Notes: a model not told the origin generated them from the letters alone. DNA of 64,000 nucleotides from Pseudomonadota bacterium (GCA_030145845.1 JAIXHJ010000001.1:62001-126000); one strand, 5' to 3'; positions 11,080-20,905 are shown, counted from the first letter of the stretch. A program made the numbers and translations.

Positions 11080-11778
11080 TCACAAGGCCGCCAGCAGCAT
11101 GGCAAACAGCGGCGCGCCCAGCACCATGGCGATGCCGGTAAAAATCATGGTCAGGCTGGCGATCACACCTTCTTCTCTGCCCAGTTCCCTGGCTTTGGCG
11201 GTGCCGGCGCCGTGAGACGCTGCTCCCAGAGCGGCACCGCGGGCCAGCGCCGTGCGGATACCGGCGGCGCGGAATACTGGTTCACAGATTACCATGCCGA
11301 TAATACCGGTCATCATCACCAGGACGGCGGTCAGGTCCGGAATGCCGCCAAAGGCCGTGACCGCCTGCATGGCAAAGGGTGTGGACACCGAACGGGTCAG
11401 CATACTGCCGGCCATTTCCGCCGGCAGATCAAACAGACGGGTCAGCAACCAGGATGACAGCAGACCCAGTATCAGCCCGCTGATGACGCCCACCGACAGT
11501 GTCAGCGGATAGCGGCGGATAATGGCACGCTGCTGATAAATGGGCAGCGCAAAGGCGATGGTCGCCGGTCCCAGCAACAGCACCAGAAAATGGGTGTAGA
11601 GAAAATAATCATCCAGTGGAATTTTCAGTCCCAGGACCACGGCAATAATGGCCAGTGGTGCGGCCACCACCGGTGCCCGCCAGAACACTTTTTTCCGCCG
11701 GTAAGCGGATTTGGTAAGGAAATAAAACACCACCGTGACCAGCAGGCTGAACAGGGCCAGTAAGGTATCTGACATCAT
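11080..11778 (-). CDS. LrgB/CidB family membrane protein
   Basis: 232 residues, about six or seven membrane helices. The family core is clear: LGPATIAFALPIYQQ, the RSVSTPFAMQAVTAFGG stretch and ASHGAGTAKARELG. Partner of the LrgA/CidA-type protein immediately upstream. Homologous pairs have been linked to control of murein hydrolases and, in other lineages, to pyruvate or glycolate transport; which applies here cannot be told. GGAGG inside the end of the upstream gene serves this start, and a second ATG three bases on has slightly better spacing. Confidence 0.88.
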   Translation of the reverse strand: MMSDTLLALFSLLVTVVFYFLTKSAYRRKKVFWRAPVVAAPLAIIAVVLGLKIPLDDYFLYTHFLVLLLGPATIAFALPIYQQRAIIRRYPLTLSVGVISGLILGLLSSWLLTRLFDLPAEMAGSMLTRSVSTPFAMQAVTAFGGIPDLTAVLVMMTGIIGMVICEPVFRAAGIRTALARGAALGAASHGAGTAKARELGREEGVIASLTMIFTGIAMVLGAPLFAMLLAAL

Positions 11779-12183
11779 TTATCCTCCGCGGCTCAGCTGA
11801 CGGGCGTGCAGCCGTTTTTCCAGATTAAACATACGTTCCACCATCCAGGCGGTACCGGCCAGCACCAGCATGGTTCCGACCACAACCGTGGCGGCCACGG
11901 TCAGCGCATCGGCACGGATCAGACTCCAGTATTTGATAATGGAAATGACCGGCGGAATAAAAAACAGCAGCAGCTCCCCCAGTAACCAGCCGGCCCCGTC
12001 ACTGACGGCCCGTTCGGGCAGAATACGGCTCCACAGCAGTAACAACAGAATGCCGAGGCCGATCACGCTGCCCGGAATCAGCCAGTGGCGGGCCGCTGCC
12101 AGATGATCACAGGCAACAAACAGCAGGCACAGCAATGCCAGCTGGAAGAGGAGTCTGAGTAAGCTGATGGCCCGGATTTTCAT
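11779..12183 (-). CDS. LrgA/CidA family membrane protein
   Basis: 134 residues with four membrane helices and the family pattern PGSVIGLGILLLLLW followed by SDGAGWLLGELLLFFIPPV. It is the holin-like partner of LrgB and abuts that gene exactly: its TAA is followed directly by the LrgB ATG, indicating coupling. The 12184-12286 region separates it from the divergent LysR gene, whose product is the probable regulator. Confidence 0.88.
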   Translation of the reverse strand: MKIRAISLLRLLFQLALLCLLFVACDHLAAARHWLIPGSVIGLGILLLLLWSRILPERAVSDGAGWLLGELLLFFIPPVISIIKYWSLIRADALTVAATVVVGTMLVLAGTAWMVERMFNLEKRLHARQLSRGG

Positions 12184-12219
12184 GCGACGCTCTGCGTTTA
12201 ACGGAAGGGATAAAGACAG

Positions 12220-12270
12220 CTTAATCTTTTTTATTTAATGCTTATAATGAATGTTAAATATGTAAAGCAT
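12220..12270 (+). promoter_or_regulatory. Divergent control region with palindrome and consensus -10
   Basis: ATGCTT (12238-12243) and AAGCAT (12265-12270) form an interrupted inverted repeat in the lrgA/LysR gap. A perfect TATAAT lies at 12243-12248, within and beside it, with a poor -35 (TTAATC, 16-bp spacing). This is consistent with a LysR-type operator that overlaps its own promoter. Confidence 0.45.
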
Positions 12271-12286
12271 AACAAATGGTAATGTT

Positions 12287-13180
12287 ATGGATCTGCGCGT
12301 TCTGCAGTATTTTACTGCCATCGTCGATGCTGGTGGTTTCGGTAAGGCGGCACTGCAGGTGCATCTGTCGCAGCCGGCACTGAGCAAAGCCATCCGCGCG
12401 CTGGAAGAAGAACTGGACGTGGTGTTACTGGAGCGCGGCCGGCGGGGCGGCAGTCCGCGGCTGACCGCTGCCGGTGAGCTGGTTTATGGCCATGCGCGCA
12501 ACCTGCTGGAGGGCCGGCGGCGGCTGCTTAACGATCTGGATGCGCTGAAAGACCTGCGCGGCGGCGATCTGCATATCGGTCTGTCACCGCTGGGCAGTGC
12601 CGAGCTGTTTGCTCCGGCCATTGCCCGTTTCCGTACCACCTTTCCGCAGGTCCGGATTCATCTGCTGGAACGCGGCGGGGCGGAACTCGAAGATGCCCTG
12701 CGGCAGGGGGAAATTGAACTGGGCACCAGCCTGGTTCCGGCCGGTGATGATATTGACTGGCTGCAGATCCGGGATGATCCCATGATGGTGGCGCTGCCGG
12801 CGGCGCACCGGCTGGTCGGGCAGGCTGAGCTGCTGCTCAGCGACCTGGCCGGTACACCGCTGGTGACGTTTGAAACGACGTTTGTGCTCAACCGCCTGAT
12901 CCATGATGCCTGCGTCGCCAGCGGTTTCGAGCCGGAGGAGGTGACTCACGTCAGTCAGGCCGATTTCGGCCTGGCGCTGGTGGCTGCCGGTTCCGGTGCC
13001 ATGCTGCTGCCGCGCTTGATTGCCGAGCGCCACCATATTCCGGGCGTGGTGATCCGGCCACTGAAAAGTTCGGCACTGCGCTGGCAGCTGTCGCTGATCT
13101 GGCGGAAGGGAGCAAGCCTGTCATTTGCGGCGCAGACCATGCTGGATATGATCCGTGCCGACAGTGCTGTGGCCCTTTAA
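12287..13180 (+). CDS. LysR family transcriptional regulator
   Basis: 297 residues. The winged HTH is at about 1-60 (GFGKAALQVHLSQPALSKAI), then a linker and a two-lobed effector domain (about 90-295). Divergent from the lrgAB-like pair with a palindrome between, so it probably controls that pair and itself in response to a small molecule, perhaps an organic acid. The same arrangement is common in proteobacteria. No effector can be deduced. Confidence 0.9.
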   Translation: MDLRVLQYFTAIVDAGGFGKAALQVHLSQPALSKAIRALEEELDVVLLERGRRGGSPRLTAAGELVYGHARNLLEGRRRLLNDLDALKDLRGGDLHIGLSPLGSAELFAPAIARFRTTFPQVRIHLLERGGAELEDALRQGEIELGTSLVPAGDDIDWLQIRDDPMMVALPAAHRLVGQAELLLSDLAGTPLVTFETTFVLNRLIHDACVASGFEPEEVTHVSQADFGLALVAAGSGAMLLPRLIAERHHIPGVVIRPLKSSALRWQLSLIWRKGASLSFAAQTMLDMIRADSAVAL

Positions 13181-13333
13181 AAAGTCTTTACCCAAACGGC
13201 AATCCTTTGTCATGCAGCGGCCGGTTATGGCCGTCTGATACCGCTGTTGCCGGCGGAATCTGCCTGTAAACAGCCATTCTGATGGCTGGCTCACTAATTG
13301 CGTAGCGTCAGGGAGACAACAGAAGGAGGCTTT

Positions 13334-14014
13334 ATGGATATTAACGACAGTTCCGGCTACAGCCAGTATCTGAATATGCTGGGGCAGAGTTATGCCTCAT
13401 CGGTCACCACTGACAGCAGTGACGACGATGAGGAAAATAACACGCTGAGCAGTCTGGCAGCCTCTGCCGATACCGTATCAATTTCATCAAAAGCCGAGCG
13501 GCTGAGTGACATTGCAGCAGAATTTTTTGACGGTGATTTCACTTCGGATGATATCGCTGAACTGACTGAACGCCTGTATGAAGAAGGGCTGATTTCCGCC
13601 AGCGATTACAGTGCACTGGGCAATACTGCCAGCACAGCCAGTACCACATCGGCGATCAGTGAAGCGGTGCATTTCCTCAACAGCTTTATCGTTAATGAAA
13701 GTGTTGATGGTGACAGCGAAGCAGCCAAAGCACTGACGGCGGTGGTCGACGTGCTGAATAATATTGATAACAGTGCAACCAGTTTTACCCAGCAGCAGGA
13801 GGAAGACGCCTATGAGCTGGTGGCTGGCTATACTGAACTGCTGGAAGAGGCCGGTGCGCCGGATGATCTGCTGGCAGGCTTCAATAATGTCAAAGATGTT
13901 CTGGCAGCACTGCAGACCGTGCGCTCCAGTGAGCAGCAGACCGGGGCCCTCGCAAGTTATGCCAGCGTACAGGAAGCTTATGACGATTTATTACAGAGTT
14001 CTCAGGACAGTTAA
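13334..14014 (+). CDS. Unrecognised acidic Ser/Thr/Ala-rich protein
   Basis: 226 residues, starting at the ATG at 13334 behind a strong AAGGAGG. No signal peptide or membrane helix. Very acidic (a D-D-D-E-E run near residue 33) with low-complexity Ser/Thr/Ala stretches around residues 95-115. An early DTVSISSKAERLSDIAA segment resembles the D-x-V-x-[LI]-S-x-x-A-x-x-L pattern seen in FlgM-like and other surface-associated proteins. The likeness is weak and I do not assign function. Its last 35 bases overlap the start of the outer-membrane-type gene that follows, so the two are probably co-expressed. Confidence 0.75.
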   Translation: MDINDSSGYSQYLNMLGQSYASSVTTDSSDDDEENNTLSSLAASADTVSISSKAERLSDIAAEFFDGDFTSDDIAELTERLYEEGLISASDYSALGNTASTASTTSAISEAVHFLNSFIVNESVDGDSEAAKALTAVVDVLNNIDNSATSFTQQQEEDAYELVAGYTELLEEAGAPDDLLAGFNNVKDVLAALQTVRSSEQQTGALASYASVQEAYDDLLQSSQDS

Positions 14015-14834
14015 ACGGCTGACCGCAGCCGCACTGCTGTTGCCACTGCTGGCACAGGCCGATGGTCTGTACTGGGCAACAGAAGGGCCGGGAACACCGG
14101 ACAACGGTGACGGCACCCGTTTCAGCCGCACTCAGATCAGCCTGACGCTGCCGCTGGTAACACGTGGCAACCGTCAGGAGTCGGTCACTTCCTCGGCTCA
14201 TATGGATGCCACAGAATTCAGCTGGGAAGGTACCACCGCCGCGCAGAATGATTATTACTGGTTGTCGCTGCCGCTGGAGTACCGCCAGCGCCGCGGCCGC
14301 AGCAGCGAATTCCTGATCCGCGTGGAACCGGGTCTGATGACGGACCTGGCGGCCATCGACAGTGACAGCCTGGCGGTGAATCTTGATCTCACCGGCCGTC
14401 TGTATCAGCAGGGCGGTTCCTTCTGGGAACTGGGGCTGACGGTTAACCGGGAATTCGGCGATTTCAATCCGCGGCCGGTGGTGTCTTTTGCCTGGAAGGC
14501 CACGCGCGATACCGAAGCCCTGCTGGGCTTTCCGCGGACCCGGATCCAGACGCGCTGGTCTGACAGTCTGTCGACCTTTGTGCATATCCGCCCGGCGGGT
14601 GGTGTCTGGCAGGAAGAAATTCAGGGACTGACCGGCACCTACCGGGTGTCTTACAGCAACTGGAAGGCCGGTTTCGGCGGCGAATTTCACTGGCGAGGAC
14701 CGGTGTGGCTGACCGCAGAACTGGGTCAGCTGCGTCACCGCCGTATCAAGGCCACAGACGATACGGATGCCGGCGTCAGTGCGACGCCGGGTGAGGATAC
14801 TTACTGGCAGGCCGGCCTGCAGCTGCGTTACTGA
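13980..14834 (+). CDS. Putative outer-membrane beta-barrel protein
   Basis: 284 residues from the ATG at 13980. An N-terminal signal peptide (RLTAAALLLPLLAQADG, cleavage near residue 28) is followed by alternating polar/aromatic strands and a C-terminal aromatic ending (GLQLRY) typical of barrels inserted by Bam. The size suits about ten or twelve strands. It resembles uncharacterised outer-membrane proteins of the DUF6268 type, but this is by pattern only. The start overlaps the acidic protein gene by 35 bases, and the end overlaps the convergent DUF885 gene by 7 bases. Confidence 0.75.
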   Translation: MTIYYRVLRTVKRLTAAALLLPLLAQADGLYWATEGPGTPDNGDGTRFSRTQISLTLPLVTRGNRQESVTSSAHMDATEFSWEGTTAAQNDYYWLSLPLEYRQRRGRSSEFLIRVEPGLMTDLAAIDSDSLAVNLDLTGRLYQQGGSFWELGLTVNREFGDFNPRPVVSFAWKATRDTEALLGFPRTRIQTRWSDSLSTFVHIRPAGGVWQEEIQGLTGTYRVSYSNWKAGFGGEFHWRGPVWLTAELGQLRHRRIKATDDTDAGVSATPGEDTYWQAGLQLRY

Positions 14835-16732
14835 GCCGCTGCCGTACTGACAGGCGCGGCAGTGCTGGCCCGGCTGCCGGCGCTGCGTGCCCAGCGCAGC
14901 ATTTTCTCTTCCACAATATCCAGCGGCAGGGCGCCTTCGTCCAGCAAGGCGCTGTGGAAGGCGGCCAGATCAAAGCGGCTGCCCTGAATGTCCTGCACCT
15001 GACGGCGGATGGCCTCAATCCGCAGTTCCCCCATTTTATAAGCGACAGCCTGGCCCGGCATGACCAGATAACGGTTGATGGCGGCTTCGCTGTCAGCGCG
15101 GGAGAAGGGGGTGTTGGCGAGGCGGTAATCCAGCGCCTGTTGCCGGCTCCAGCCCTTGGCATTGAGACCGGTATCGAGCACCAGCCGTACCGAACGCCAC
15201 AGTTCCATCACCAGCTGGCCATAGCGCTCACTGACATCCTGATAGGCACCGATTTCAGCGGCCAGTTTTTCCGCATATAAGGCCCAGCCTTCACTGAAAG
15301 CGGTATTGCCAATAATGCGGCGGAAGTCCGGCAGGGCCTGGTTTTCCTGCGCCAGGGCAATCTGCAGATGGTGGCCGGGCAGGGCTTCGTGATAAGCCAG
15401 TGCGGCCAGACGGTAGCGTGGAATATCGTTCATACGCCGCGGATTGATGTAATACACACCGGGCCGGGTACCATCCAGTGACGGTGATTCATAGAACGCC
15501 ACCGGCGCACTGTCGGCGCGGTATTCTTCCACGGTTCTTACTGCAATCGGTGTCTGCGGCAGGCGGGTGAAAAAATAGGGCAGACGTTCAGCAATGCTGC
15601 GTAAACGGCTTTTCTGGAAACCGATGAATTCATCCCGTCCCTGTTCACTGTCAGGGAAGGTCTGGCTGTGAGCTTCCACCCAGCGGAACAGTTCGCTGAT
15701 CGGCGTTTCACTGCTGCCACTGTAGCCCAGTGCCGGCGCCAGCTGGCGGATCTGATTCTGGATGCGGCTGACTTCGGTCAGTCCCAGCTGATGAATGTAA
15801 TCGGCATCGTAGTGGCTGTTGCTGTAGTAACTCAGCAACAGCTGGTAGTAGCGCAGGCCGTCTTTGTGATCCAGTGCGGCGGCGTGGCGGGGAGCGACAT
15901 TACGCTGCTCTTTAACCAATGACAGCAGGCGTTCATAGGCTGGCTTCACATCATTGATCAGCGCCGAGCGCGCTTTGCGTTCCAGCAGTTTGTAGGTGGA
16001 TGGGTAAAGACCCAGCTGATCCAGCTTGCTGATAAAATCCTGCCACAGCGGTGACGGGGTATCGCTGCGGGTAAAGGGTTCGCCACTGATGATCCGGCCG
16101 ATACTGGCTTCCACCGCGGCATAGACAAACGCCGGCGGGATAATGCCATCTTCCTCGGCCGCACGGATGTTTTCTTCCCAGCGCTTGAACAGCACCGGAA
16201 TGGCTTCCAGCCGGCTGATGTAGTCGTGTGCTTCGGGAATGCTGCTGATGGGGTGGTAGTTAACCAGAATGTTGACCACCTCAGTGTGCCAGCCTCCCAT
16301 CTGACTGTAGCCGTAATCGTACTGCTCAAACGGCACCATCAGCAGCCGGAATTCGAGGCTGGCAAGCAGGGTCTGATAACTGATGCGCTGCTCTTCTGTC
16401 AGGGCGTCTTCGCGGATTTCATGTAAGCGGCGGCGCAGCTCCTGATAATAATGAATACGCTCTTCACGTGCCTCGGCAGAGATATCGTCCCATTCAAACT
16501 GACCGCTGTAGCCCAGCTGACTGCGCAGCACCGGGCTGTGATCCAGTTCAAAGCGGTAATAGTCGTCAAACAGGCTGCTGACGGTAGCCGCGGCACTTTC
16601 CTGTTCTTCCTGAGAAGGCGGTGGCAGTGGTGGGGTTTCAGCGTCGGGAGCCGGTTGCAGTGCGCTACAGCCGCTCAGCAGCAGGGGCAGGGTTATCAGT
16701 CCGGCAATGATGGCGTGCGGAAGTTTTCTCAT
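14828..16732 (-). CDS. DUF885 family lipoprotein (putative metallopeptidase)
   Basis: 634 residues. The lipoprotein signal ends in LLLSGC (Cys22), followed by a Pro-rich linker. The main domain is the DUF885 fold, with the zinc-like motif HEALPGHHLQ in the second half and a downstream SEGWALYAEKLA block supplying a further Glu. These are the residues expected of an M3/M32-like peptidase. Usual family length is about 600. The anchor suggests a periplasmic peptidase; the substrate is unknown. The stop overlaps the convergent barrel gene by 7 bases. Confidence 0.87.
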   Translation of the reverse strand: MRKLPHAIIAGLITLPLLLSGCSALQPAPDAETPPLPPPSQEEQESAAATVSSLFDDYYRFELDHSPVLRSQLGYSGQFEWDDISAEAREERIHYYQELRRRLHEIREDALTEEQRISYQTLLASLEFRLLMVPFEQYDYGYSQMGGWHTEVVNILVNYHPISSIPEAHDYISRLEAIPVLFKRWEENIRAAEEDGIIPPAFVYAAVEASIGRIISGEPFTRSDTPSPLWQDFISKLDQLGLYPSTYKLLERKARSALINDVKPAYERLLSLVKEQRNVAPRHAAALDHKDGLRYYQLLLSYYSNSHYDADYIHQLGLTEVSRIQNQIRQLAPALGYSGSSETPISELFRWVEAHSQTFPDSEQGRDEFIGFQKSRLRSIAERLPYFFTRLPQTPIAVRTVEEYRADSAPVAFYESPSLDGTRPGVYYINPRRMNDIPRYRLAALAYHEALPGHHLQIALAQENQALPDFRRIIGNTAFSEGWALYAEKLAAEIGAYQDVSERYGQLVMELWRSVRLVLDTGLNAKGWSRQQALDYRLANTPFSRADSEAAINRYLVMPGQAVAYKMGELRIEAIRRQVQDIQGSRFDLAAFHSALLDEGALPLDIVEEKMLRWARSAGSRASTAAPVSTAAAQ

Positions 16733-16879
16733 AATGAACAGCAGATATCCGGGTCAATCAGAAGCATAAACGGAGCGCGAGTGTAGCAGCCGGAGCTGTG
16801 GCGGTGAAAGTGCTGCCGGTACTTGCCCCGTTCCGGACAAGTGTTAACAATGGACGGATGTTTATAACGGGAGTTCGTA

Positions 16880-17746
16880 ATGGTCTGGCGGATCTTGCTG
16901 GCAGGTTGTCTTATATTCGCTCTGGCACCGGCTCAGGCGGTGGAAACGTTTCCCCGCTCGCAGCTGCAGAATGAGCAGAAAGAAAGCATGGTGGATTACC
17001 GGGTGGTGCTGTCCGGACTGAAACGCACCCAGGCCGTGACGTATGGTGAGCAGGAACGCCGGGTGAGCGGTGACCTGTGGCGCCGGGTATGGTCACTGCC
17101 GGAACATGTCCCGCTGGCTGAAGTCACCGACTTTTACCGGGCGCAGCTGGCGCGGCTGGAAGTTCTGTATCAGTGCCGGGCACTGGATTGCGGCAGCAGT
17201 AATTTCTGGGCCAACGAAATCTTTGCCAATTACCGTCTGGTCGGCCGGGAACAGAACCAGTTCTACAGCGTTGCGCTGGATAAAGGCAACGATGGCATCA
17301 ATACCCTGTACGTGCTCTACATTGTGCAGCGCGGTACCCGGCAGATTATGGTGAATCTGGATATTGTCAGTACCCGGGATGCGATCGAATTTGAAGCCAG
17401 CATGGAAGATCGGGTGAAACTGGCGCTGGAAGGCTCGTCCGGCTGGCTGCCGGGGTTGGTGGCGCCGGCAAACACGCTGGATGAAAAACAGAGCGAGCCG
17501 CTGCTGACGGTACTGAAAGGACTGACGCCGGGGCTGAAACAGCGTCTGTTTCTGGTGGTGCAGTGTTACGATGCCGCCCGTATGCAGGACAATATTGAAT
17601 GCTCAGAAAAACTGGCGCAGCAGCTGCGCCAGGCAACGGATGATGGCAGTCATCCGCTGGATGTAAGAGGTCACGGCGCGCTGACGCCGGCGGCGGATGG
17701 TGAGATAAAGCCGGCACTGCGTTTTGTATTCTGGCCCGGGAGGTAA
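16880..17746 (+). CDS. DUF4892 domain-containing periplasmic protein
   Basis: 288 residues with a Sec signal peptide (cleavage after AQA near residue 20). The mature protein starts VETFPRSQ, and the YRVVLSGLKR and CGSSNFWANEIF segments are characteristic of DUF4892 proteins of pseudomonads. The C-terminal part resembles a cut-down OmpA-like domain. Function unknown. Only 3 bases separate its stop from the patatin start, so they form an operon. Confidence 0.8.
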   Translation: MVWRILLAGCLIFALAPAQAVETFPRSQLQNEQKESMVDYRVVLSGLKRTQAVTYGEQERRVSGDLWRRVWSLPEHVPLAEVTDFYRAQLARLEVLYQCRALDCGSSNFWANEIFANYRLVGREQNQFYSVALDKGNDGINTLYVLYIVQRGTRQIMVNLDIVSTRDAIEFEASMEDRVKLALEGSSGWLPGLVAPANTLDEKQSEPLLTVLKGLTPGLKQRLFLVVQCYDAARMQDNIECSEKLAQQLRQATDDGSHPLDVRGHGALTPAADGEIKPALRFVFWPGR

Positions 17747-17749
17747 TCT

Positions 17750-18673
17750 GTGAAAAAAACCGTTGCGCTGGCTCTGGGAAGTGGCGGAGCGCGGGGGTAT
17801 GCCCATATCGGTGTGATTGAGGCCCTGGAAGCCCGGGGCTACGACATCGTGATGGTTTCCGGCTGTTCAATGGGGGCGATTATCGGCGGCTTTTATTGTG
17901 CCGGTGAGCTGCAGGAATACCGTGACTGGGTGTGCACTCTGAATTATCTGGACGTACTCAAGCTGGTGGATGTCAGCCTGTTGTCCAGTGGTGTTATCCG
18001 TGGTGACCGTCTGTATAACCGCATTGCGGCTATGCTGAACGGCCGCAATATCGAGGATCTCGCTATTCCCTTTACCTCGGTGGCGGTGGATATCCGCAGT
18101 AAAAAAGAAGTCTGGTTTCAGCGTGGTTCACTGCAGCACGCAGTGCGTGCTTCGGCCGCGATTCCCAGCCTGTTCAACCCGGTCACGGATGACAGTGGCC
18201 GCGTACTGGTTGATGGCGCGGTACTGAACCCGTTGCCGATTCTGCCCTGTGTGTCGGCCCATGCTGACCTGATGATTGCCGTGGATCTGAACGCTGACGT
18301 GCCGGTGCCCGGCGAAGTCAAAGTGGAAAGCGAAGACGAAAGTCAGCAGAAACGGGCGTGGTTCAATACCCTGCTCGACAAGGCCGGACAATGGCTGGAA
18401 AACAAAGCCGGGGCGCGGAAAAATGCCGATGAAAACCTCGGTAAGCTGGAAATTCTGAATCAGGTGTTTGAGGTGATGTCGGCGTCGCTGACGCGCTACA
18501 AACTGGCCGGATACCCGCCTGATCTGCTGATCAAGATGCCGTTGAGCGCCTGTGAGATGTATGAGTTCTACCGCGCCGAAGAGATCATCAATATGGGCCG
18601 GCGGATTGCCGATGAAGCGCTGGATGCTTTCGAAGCCGGGCATTCCAGCCTCTATGGTGACCGTGCCGGATAA
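17750..18673 (+). CDS. Patatin-like phospholipase, RssA-type
   Basis: 307 residues from a GTG start. The patatin domain has the oxyanion loop GSGGARGYAHIG near the N terminus, the nucleophile elbow GCSMG (Ser40) and the catalytic Asp in VDGAVLNPLP (Asp155), so the Ser-Asp dyad is complete. No signal peptide, so it acts in the cytoplasm or at the inner membrane. It probably hydrolyses acyl esters of phospholipids; the E. coli relative RssA is uncharacterised. AGGAG overlaps the stop region of the DUF4892 gene. Confidence 0.9.
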   Translation: MKKTVALALGSGGARGYAHIGVIEALEARGYDIVMVSGCSMGAIIGGFYCAGELQEYRDWVCTLNYLDVLKLVDVSLLSSGVIRGDRLYNRIAAMLNGRNIEDLAIPFTSVAVDIRSKKEVWFQRGSLQHAVRASAAIPSLFNPVTDDSGRVLVDGAVLNPLPILPCVSAHADLMIAVDLNADVPVPGEVKVESEDESQQKRAWFNTLLDKAGQWLENKAGARKNADENLGKLEILNQVFEVMSASLTRYKLAGYPPDLLIKMPLSACEMYEFYRAEEIINMGRRIADEALDAFEAGHSSLYGDRAG

Positions 18674-18759
18674 AGCCTGCGTTGCCCGCCTGAAAAGATG
18701 CCCGCTGCAGCCAAAACAGGTAAACTAGCGCGTTTTCCTGAAGCTGTTCCGGGCACCCT

Positions 18760-19695
18760 ATGACTGACCTGCCTTTGCTGGCCGACGAAGCCGCTGCTGA
18801 ATTACGTACCCTGGGGGATATGATCCGCTGGACTGTCAGCCGTATGAACGAAGCGGATATTTACTTCGGTCATGGTACTGACAATCCCTGGGATGAAGCC
18901 CGTCTGCTGGTGACCCATGCACTGAATCTGGCCTGGGATCTGGCGCCGGAATGGCATACTGCGCGTCTCACCCGGCTGGAACGTGAGGCGGTGCTGGAAC
19001 TGGTTAAGATCCGTATTGAACAACGCATTCCGGCACCTTATCTGACCGGCGTGGCCTGGTTCTGTGGTCTGCCGTTTGTGGTGGATGAGCGTGTGCTGAT
19101 CCCGCGCTCGCCGATCGGGCAGATGATTGAGCAGCGTTTTGCGCCCTGGTGGCAGGGCAGTCTGGCTCAGGGCCAACCCGACCCGCGGCGTATACTCGAT
19201 CTGTGTACCGGCAGTGGTTGTATCGGTATTGCCTGCGCTGACGCCTTTCCGCAGGCTCAGGTAGAATTGCTGGATATTTCATTTGCAGCGCTGGAAGTGG
19301 CGGACGAAAACATACAGCGCCATCAGCTGCAGGACCGGGTTGTGGCGCTGCAGTCGGATCTGTTCAGTGCGGCATCCGGCCGTTATGACCTGATCGTCTC
19401 CAATCCGCCGTATGTGGATGCCGACGATATGAACAGTCTGCCGGATGAGTACCACCATGAACCGGAACTGGCCCTGGCGGCCGGTGACGACGGACTGGAT
19501 CTGGTGCGCATCATGCTCGCTCAGGCTGCTGACTATCTGACCGACGATGGTCTGCTGGTGGTGGAGGTTGGTAACAGCTGGCCGGCACTGGCAGCGGCCT
19601 ATCCGCAGCTGCCTTTTATCTGGCCTGAGTTTGAGCGCGGCGGTCACGGGGTGTTTGTGCTGCAGGCACGGGATCTCAGATTACTGAATAACTGA
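18760..19695 (+). CDS. prmB: Ribosomal protein L3 N5-glutamine methyltransferase
   Basis: 311 residues. HemK-type class I methyltransferase: SAM-binding [20 protein letters not shown] in the middle and the signature NPPYVD that binds the target glutamine amide. The N-terminal [15 protein letters not shown] segment distinguishes PrmB from PrmC. It modifies L3 during ribosome assembly. It is followed by aroC and an MFS gene, a conserved order in pseudomonads. Confidence 0.93.
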   Translation: MTDLPLLADEAAAELRTLGDMIRWTVSRMNEADIYFGHGTDNPWDEARLLVTHALNLAWDLAPEWHTARLTRLEREAVLELVKIRIEQRIPAPYLTGVAWFCGLPFVVDERVLIPRSPIGQMIEQRFAPWWQGSLAQGQPDPRRILDLCTGSGCIGIACADAFPQAQVELLDISFAALEVADENIQRHQLQDRVVALQSDLFSAASGRYDLIVSNPPYVDADDMNSLPDEYHHEPELALAAGDDGLDLVRIMLAQAADYLTDDGLLVVEVGNSWPALAAAYPQLPFIWPEFERGGHGVFVLQARDLRLLNN

Positions 19696-19750
19696 AACAT
19701 TTCTGCGCCTCAGCTGGCGGTTGCAGACCACGACAACAACGAGTGAAGTT

Positions 19751-20848
19751 ATGTCCGGAAATACCTTTGGTAAAAATTTTACCGTCACCACGTTCGGTGA
19801 AAGCCATGGTCTGGCGCTGGGCGCCATTGTTGATGGCTGTCCGCCGGGAATTGAGCTGAGCGAAGAAGATCTGCAGCGTGATCTTGACCGGCGTAAACCG
19901 GGAACTTCGCGTTATACCACCCAGCGCCGTGAAGCGGATCAGGTGAAAATCCTGTCCGGTGTGTTTGAAGGCAAAACCACAGGCACTCCGATTGGTCTGC
20001 TGATTGAAAACACTGACCAGCGTTCCAAAGATTATTCCAATATTGCCGCCACCTTCCGCCCGGCTCATGCGGATTATGCCTACACCCAGAAATACGGTTT
20101 CCGCGATTACCGTGGCGGTGGCCGTTCATCTGCCCGTGAGACGGCGATGCGTGTTGCTGCCGGGGCGATTGCCAAGAAAGTACTGGCCGCCAAAGGCATT
20201 GAGGTGAAAGGTTATCTGTCCCAGCTGGGCCCGATTAAAATCGAAGCCTTTGACTGGCAGCAGGTAGAACAGAATCCATTCTTCTGTCCGGATGCGGGCA
20301 AAGTGGAAGCAATGGAAACCTATATGAATGCCCTGCGTAAAGAGGGCAATTCCGTCGGCGCCAAAATCAGTGTGGTGGCCAGCGGCCTGTTGCCGGGGCT
20401 GGGTGAACCCATCTTTGACCGTCTGGATGCGGAGCTGGCCCATGCTCTGATGAGTATTAATGCGGTTAAGGGCGTGGAAATCGGCGACGGTTTTGACTGC
20501 ATTGAGCAGAAAGGCACGGAGCACCGCGACGAAATGACACCGGAAGGTTTCCTGTCGAATCATGCCGGCGGTATTGTCGGTGGTATTTCCACCGGTCAGG
20601 ATATTATTGCCCATATCGCCCTGAAGCCGACTTCCAGTCTGATTGTTCCGGGGCGTTCGGTGGATGTCGACGGTAATCCGATTGAGGTGGTGACCAAAGG
20701 CCGCCATGACCCCTGTGTCGGTATCCGTGCCACCCCGATTGCTGAGGCCATGATGGCCATCGTACTGGCGGATCAGCTGATCCGTCACCGCGGTCAGAAC
20801 GCCGATGTGCAGTGCTGCACACCGGTGATTCCGTCTCACGCGGAATAA
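19751..20848 (+). CDS. aroC: Chorismate synthase
   Basis: 365 residues. Converts 5-enolpyruvylshikimate-3-phosphate to chorismate with reduced FMN, the last step of the shikimate pathway. Conserved blocks are visible: [18 protein letters not shown], the RPAHADYAY segment, [18 protein letters not shown] and the late [10 protein letters not shown]. The start [10 protein letters not shown] at 19751 matches the family N terminus; the open frame upstream is not needed. Its substrate is made by the AroA half of the fusion at 49001. Confidence 0.97.
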   Translation: MSGNTFGKNFTVTTFGESHGLALGAIVDGCPPGIELSEEDLQRDLDRRKPGTSRYTTQRREADQVKILSGVFEGKTTGTPIGLLIENTDQRSKDYSNIAATFRPAHADYAYTQKYGFRDYRGGGRSSARETAMRVAAGAIAKKVLAAKGIEVKGYLSQLGPIKIEAFDWQQVEQNPFFCPDAGKVEAMETYMNALRKEGNSVGAKISVVASGLLPGLGEPIFDRLDAELAHALMSINAVKGVEIGDGFDCIEQKGTEHRDEMTPEGFLSNHAGGIVGGISTGQDIIAHIALKPTSSLIVPGRSVDVDGNPIEVVTKGRHDPCVGIRATPIAEAMMAIVLADQLIRHRGQNADVQCCTPVIPSHAE

Positions 20849-20856
20849 CGTCTGAT

Positions 20857-20883
20857 GCCACCGCTGAGCCGGTGGCTTTTTTT
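20857..20883 (+). terminator. Rho-independent terminator after aroC
   Basis: GCCACCG (20857-20863) pairs with CGGTGGC (20870-20876) over a 6-base loop and is followed by seven T residues. Confidence 0.88.
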
Positions 20884-20905
20884 ATCTGCTGATTACGGGT
20901 GCTGT

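Noticed and set aside
12287..13180. Prophage, transposon or toxin-antitoxin genes in the window
   Set aside because: No integrase, transposase or small toxin-antitoxin pair seen; the LrgAB-like pair is chromosomal, with its usual divergent LysR regulator.
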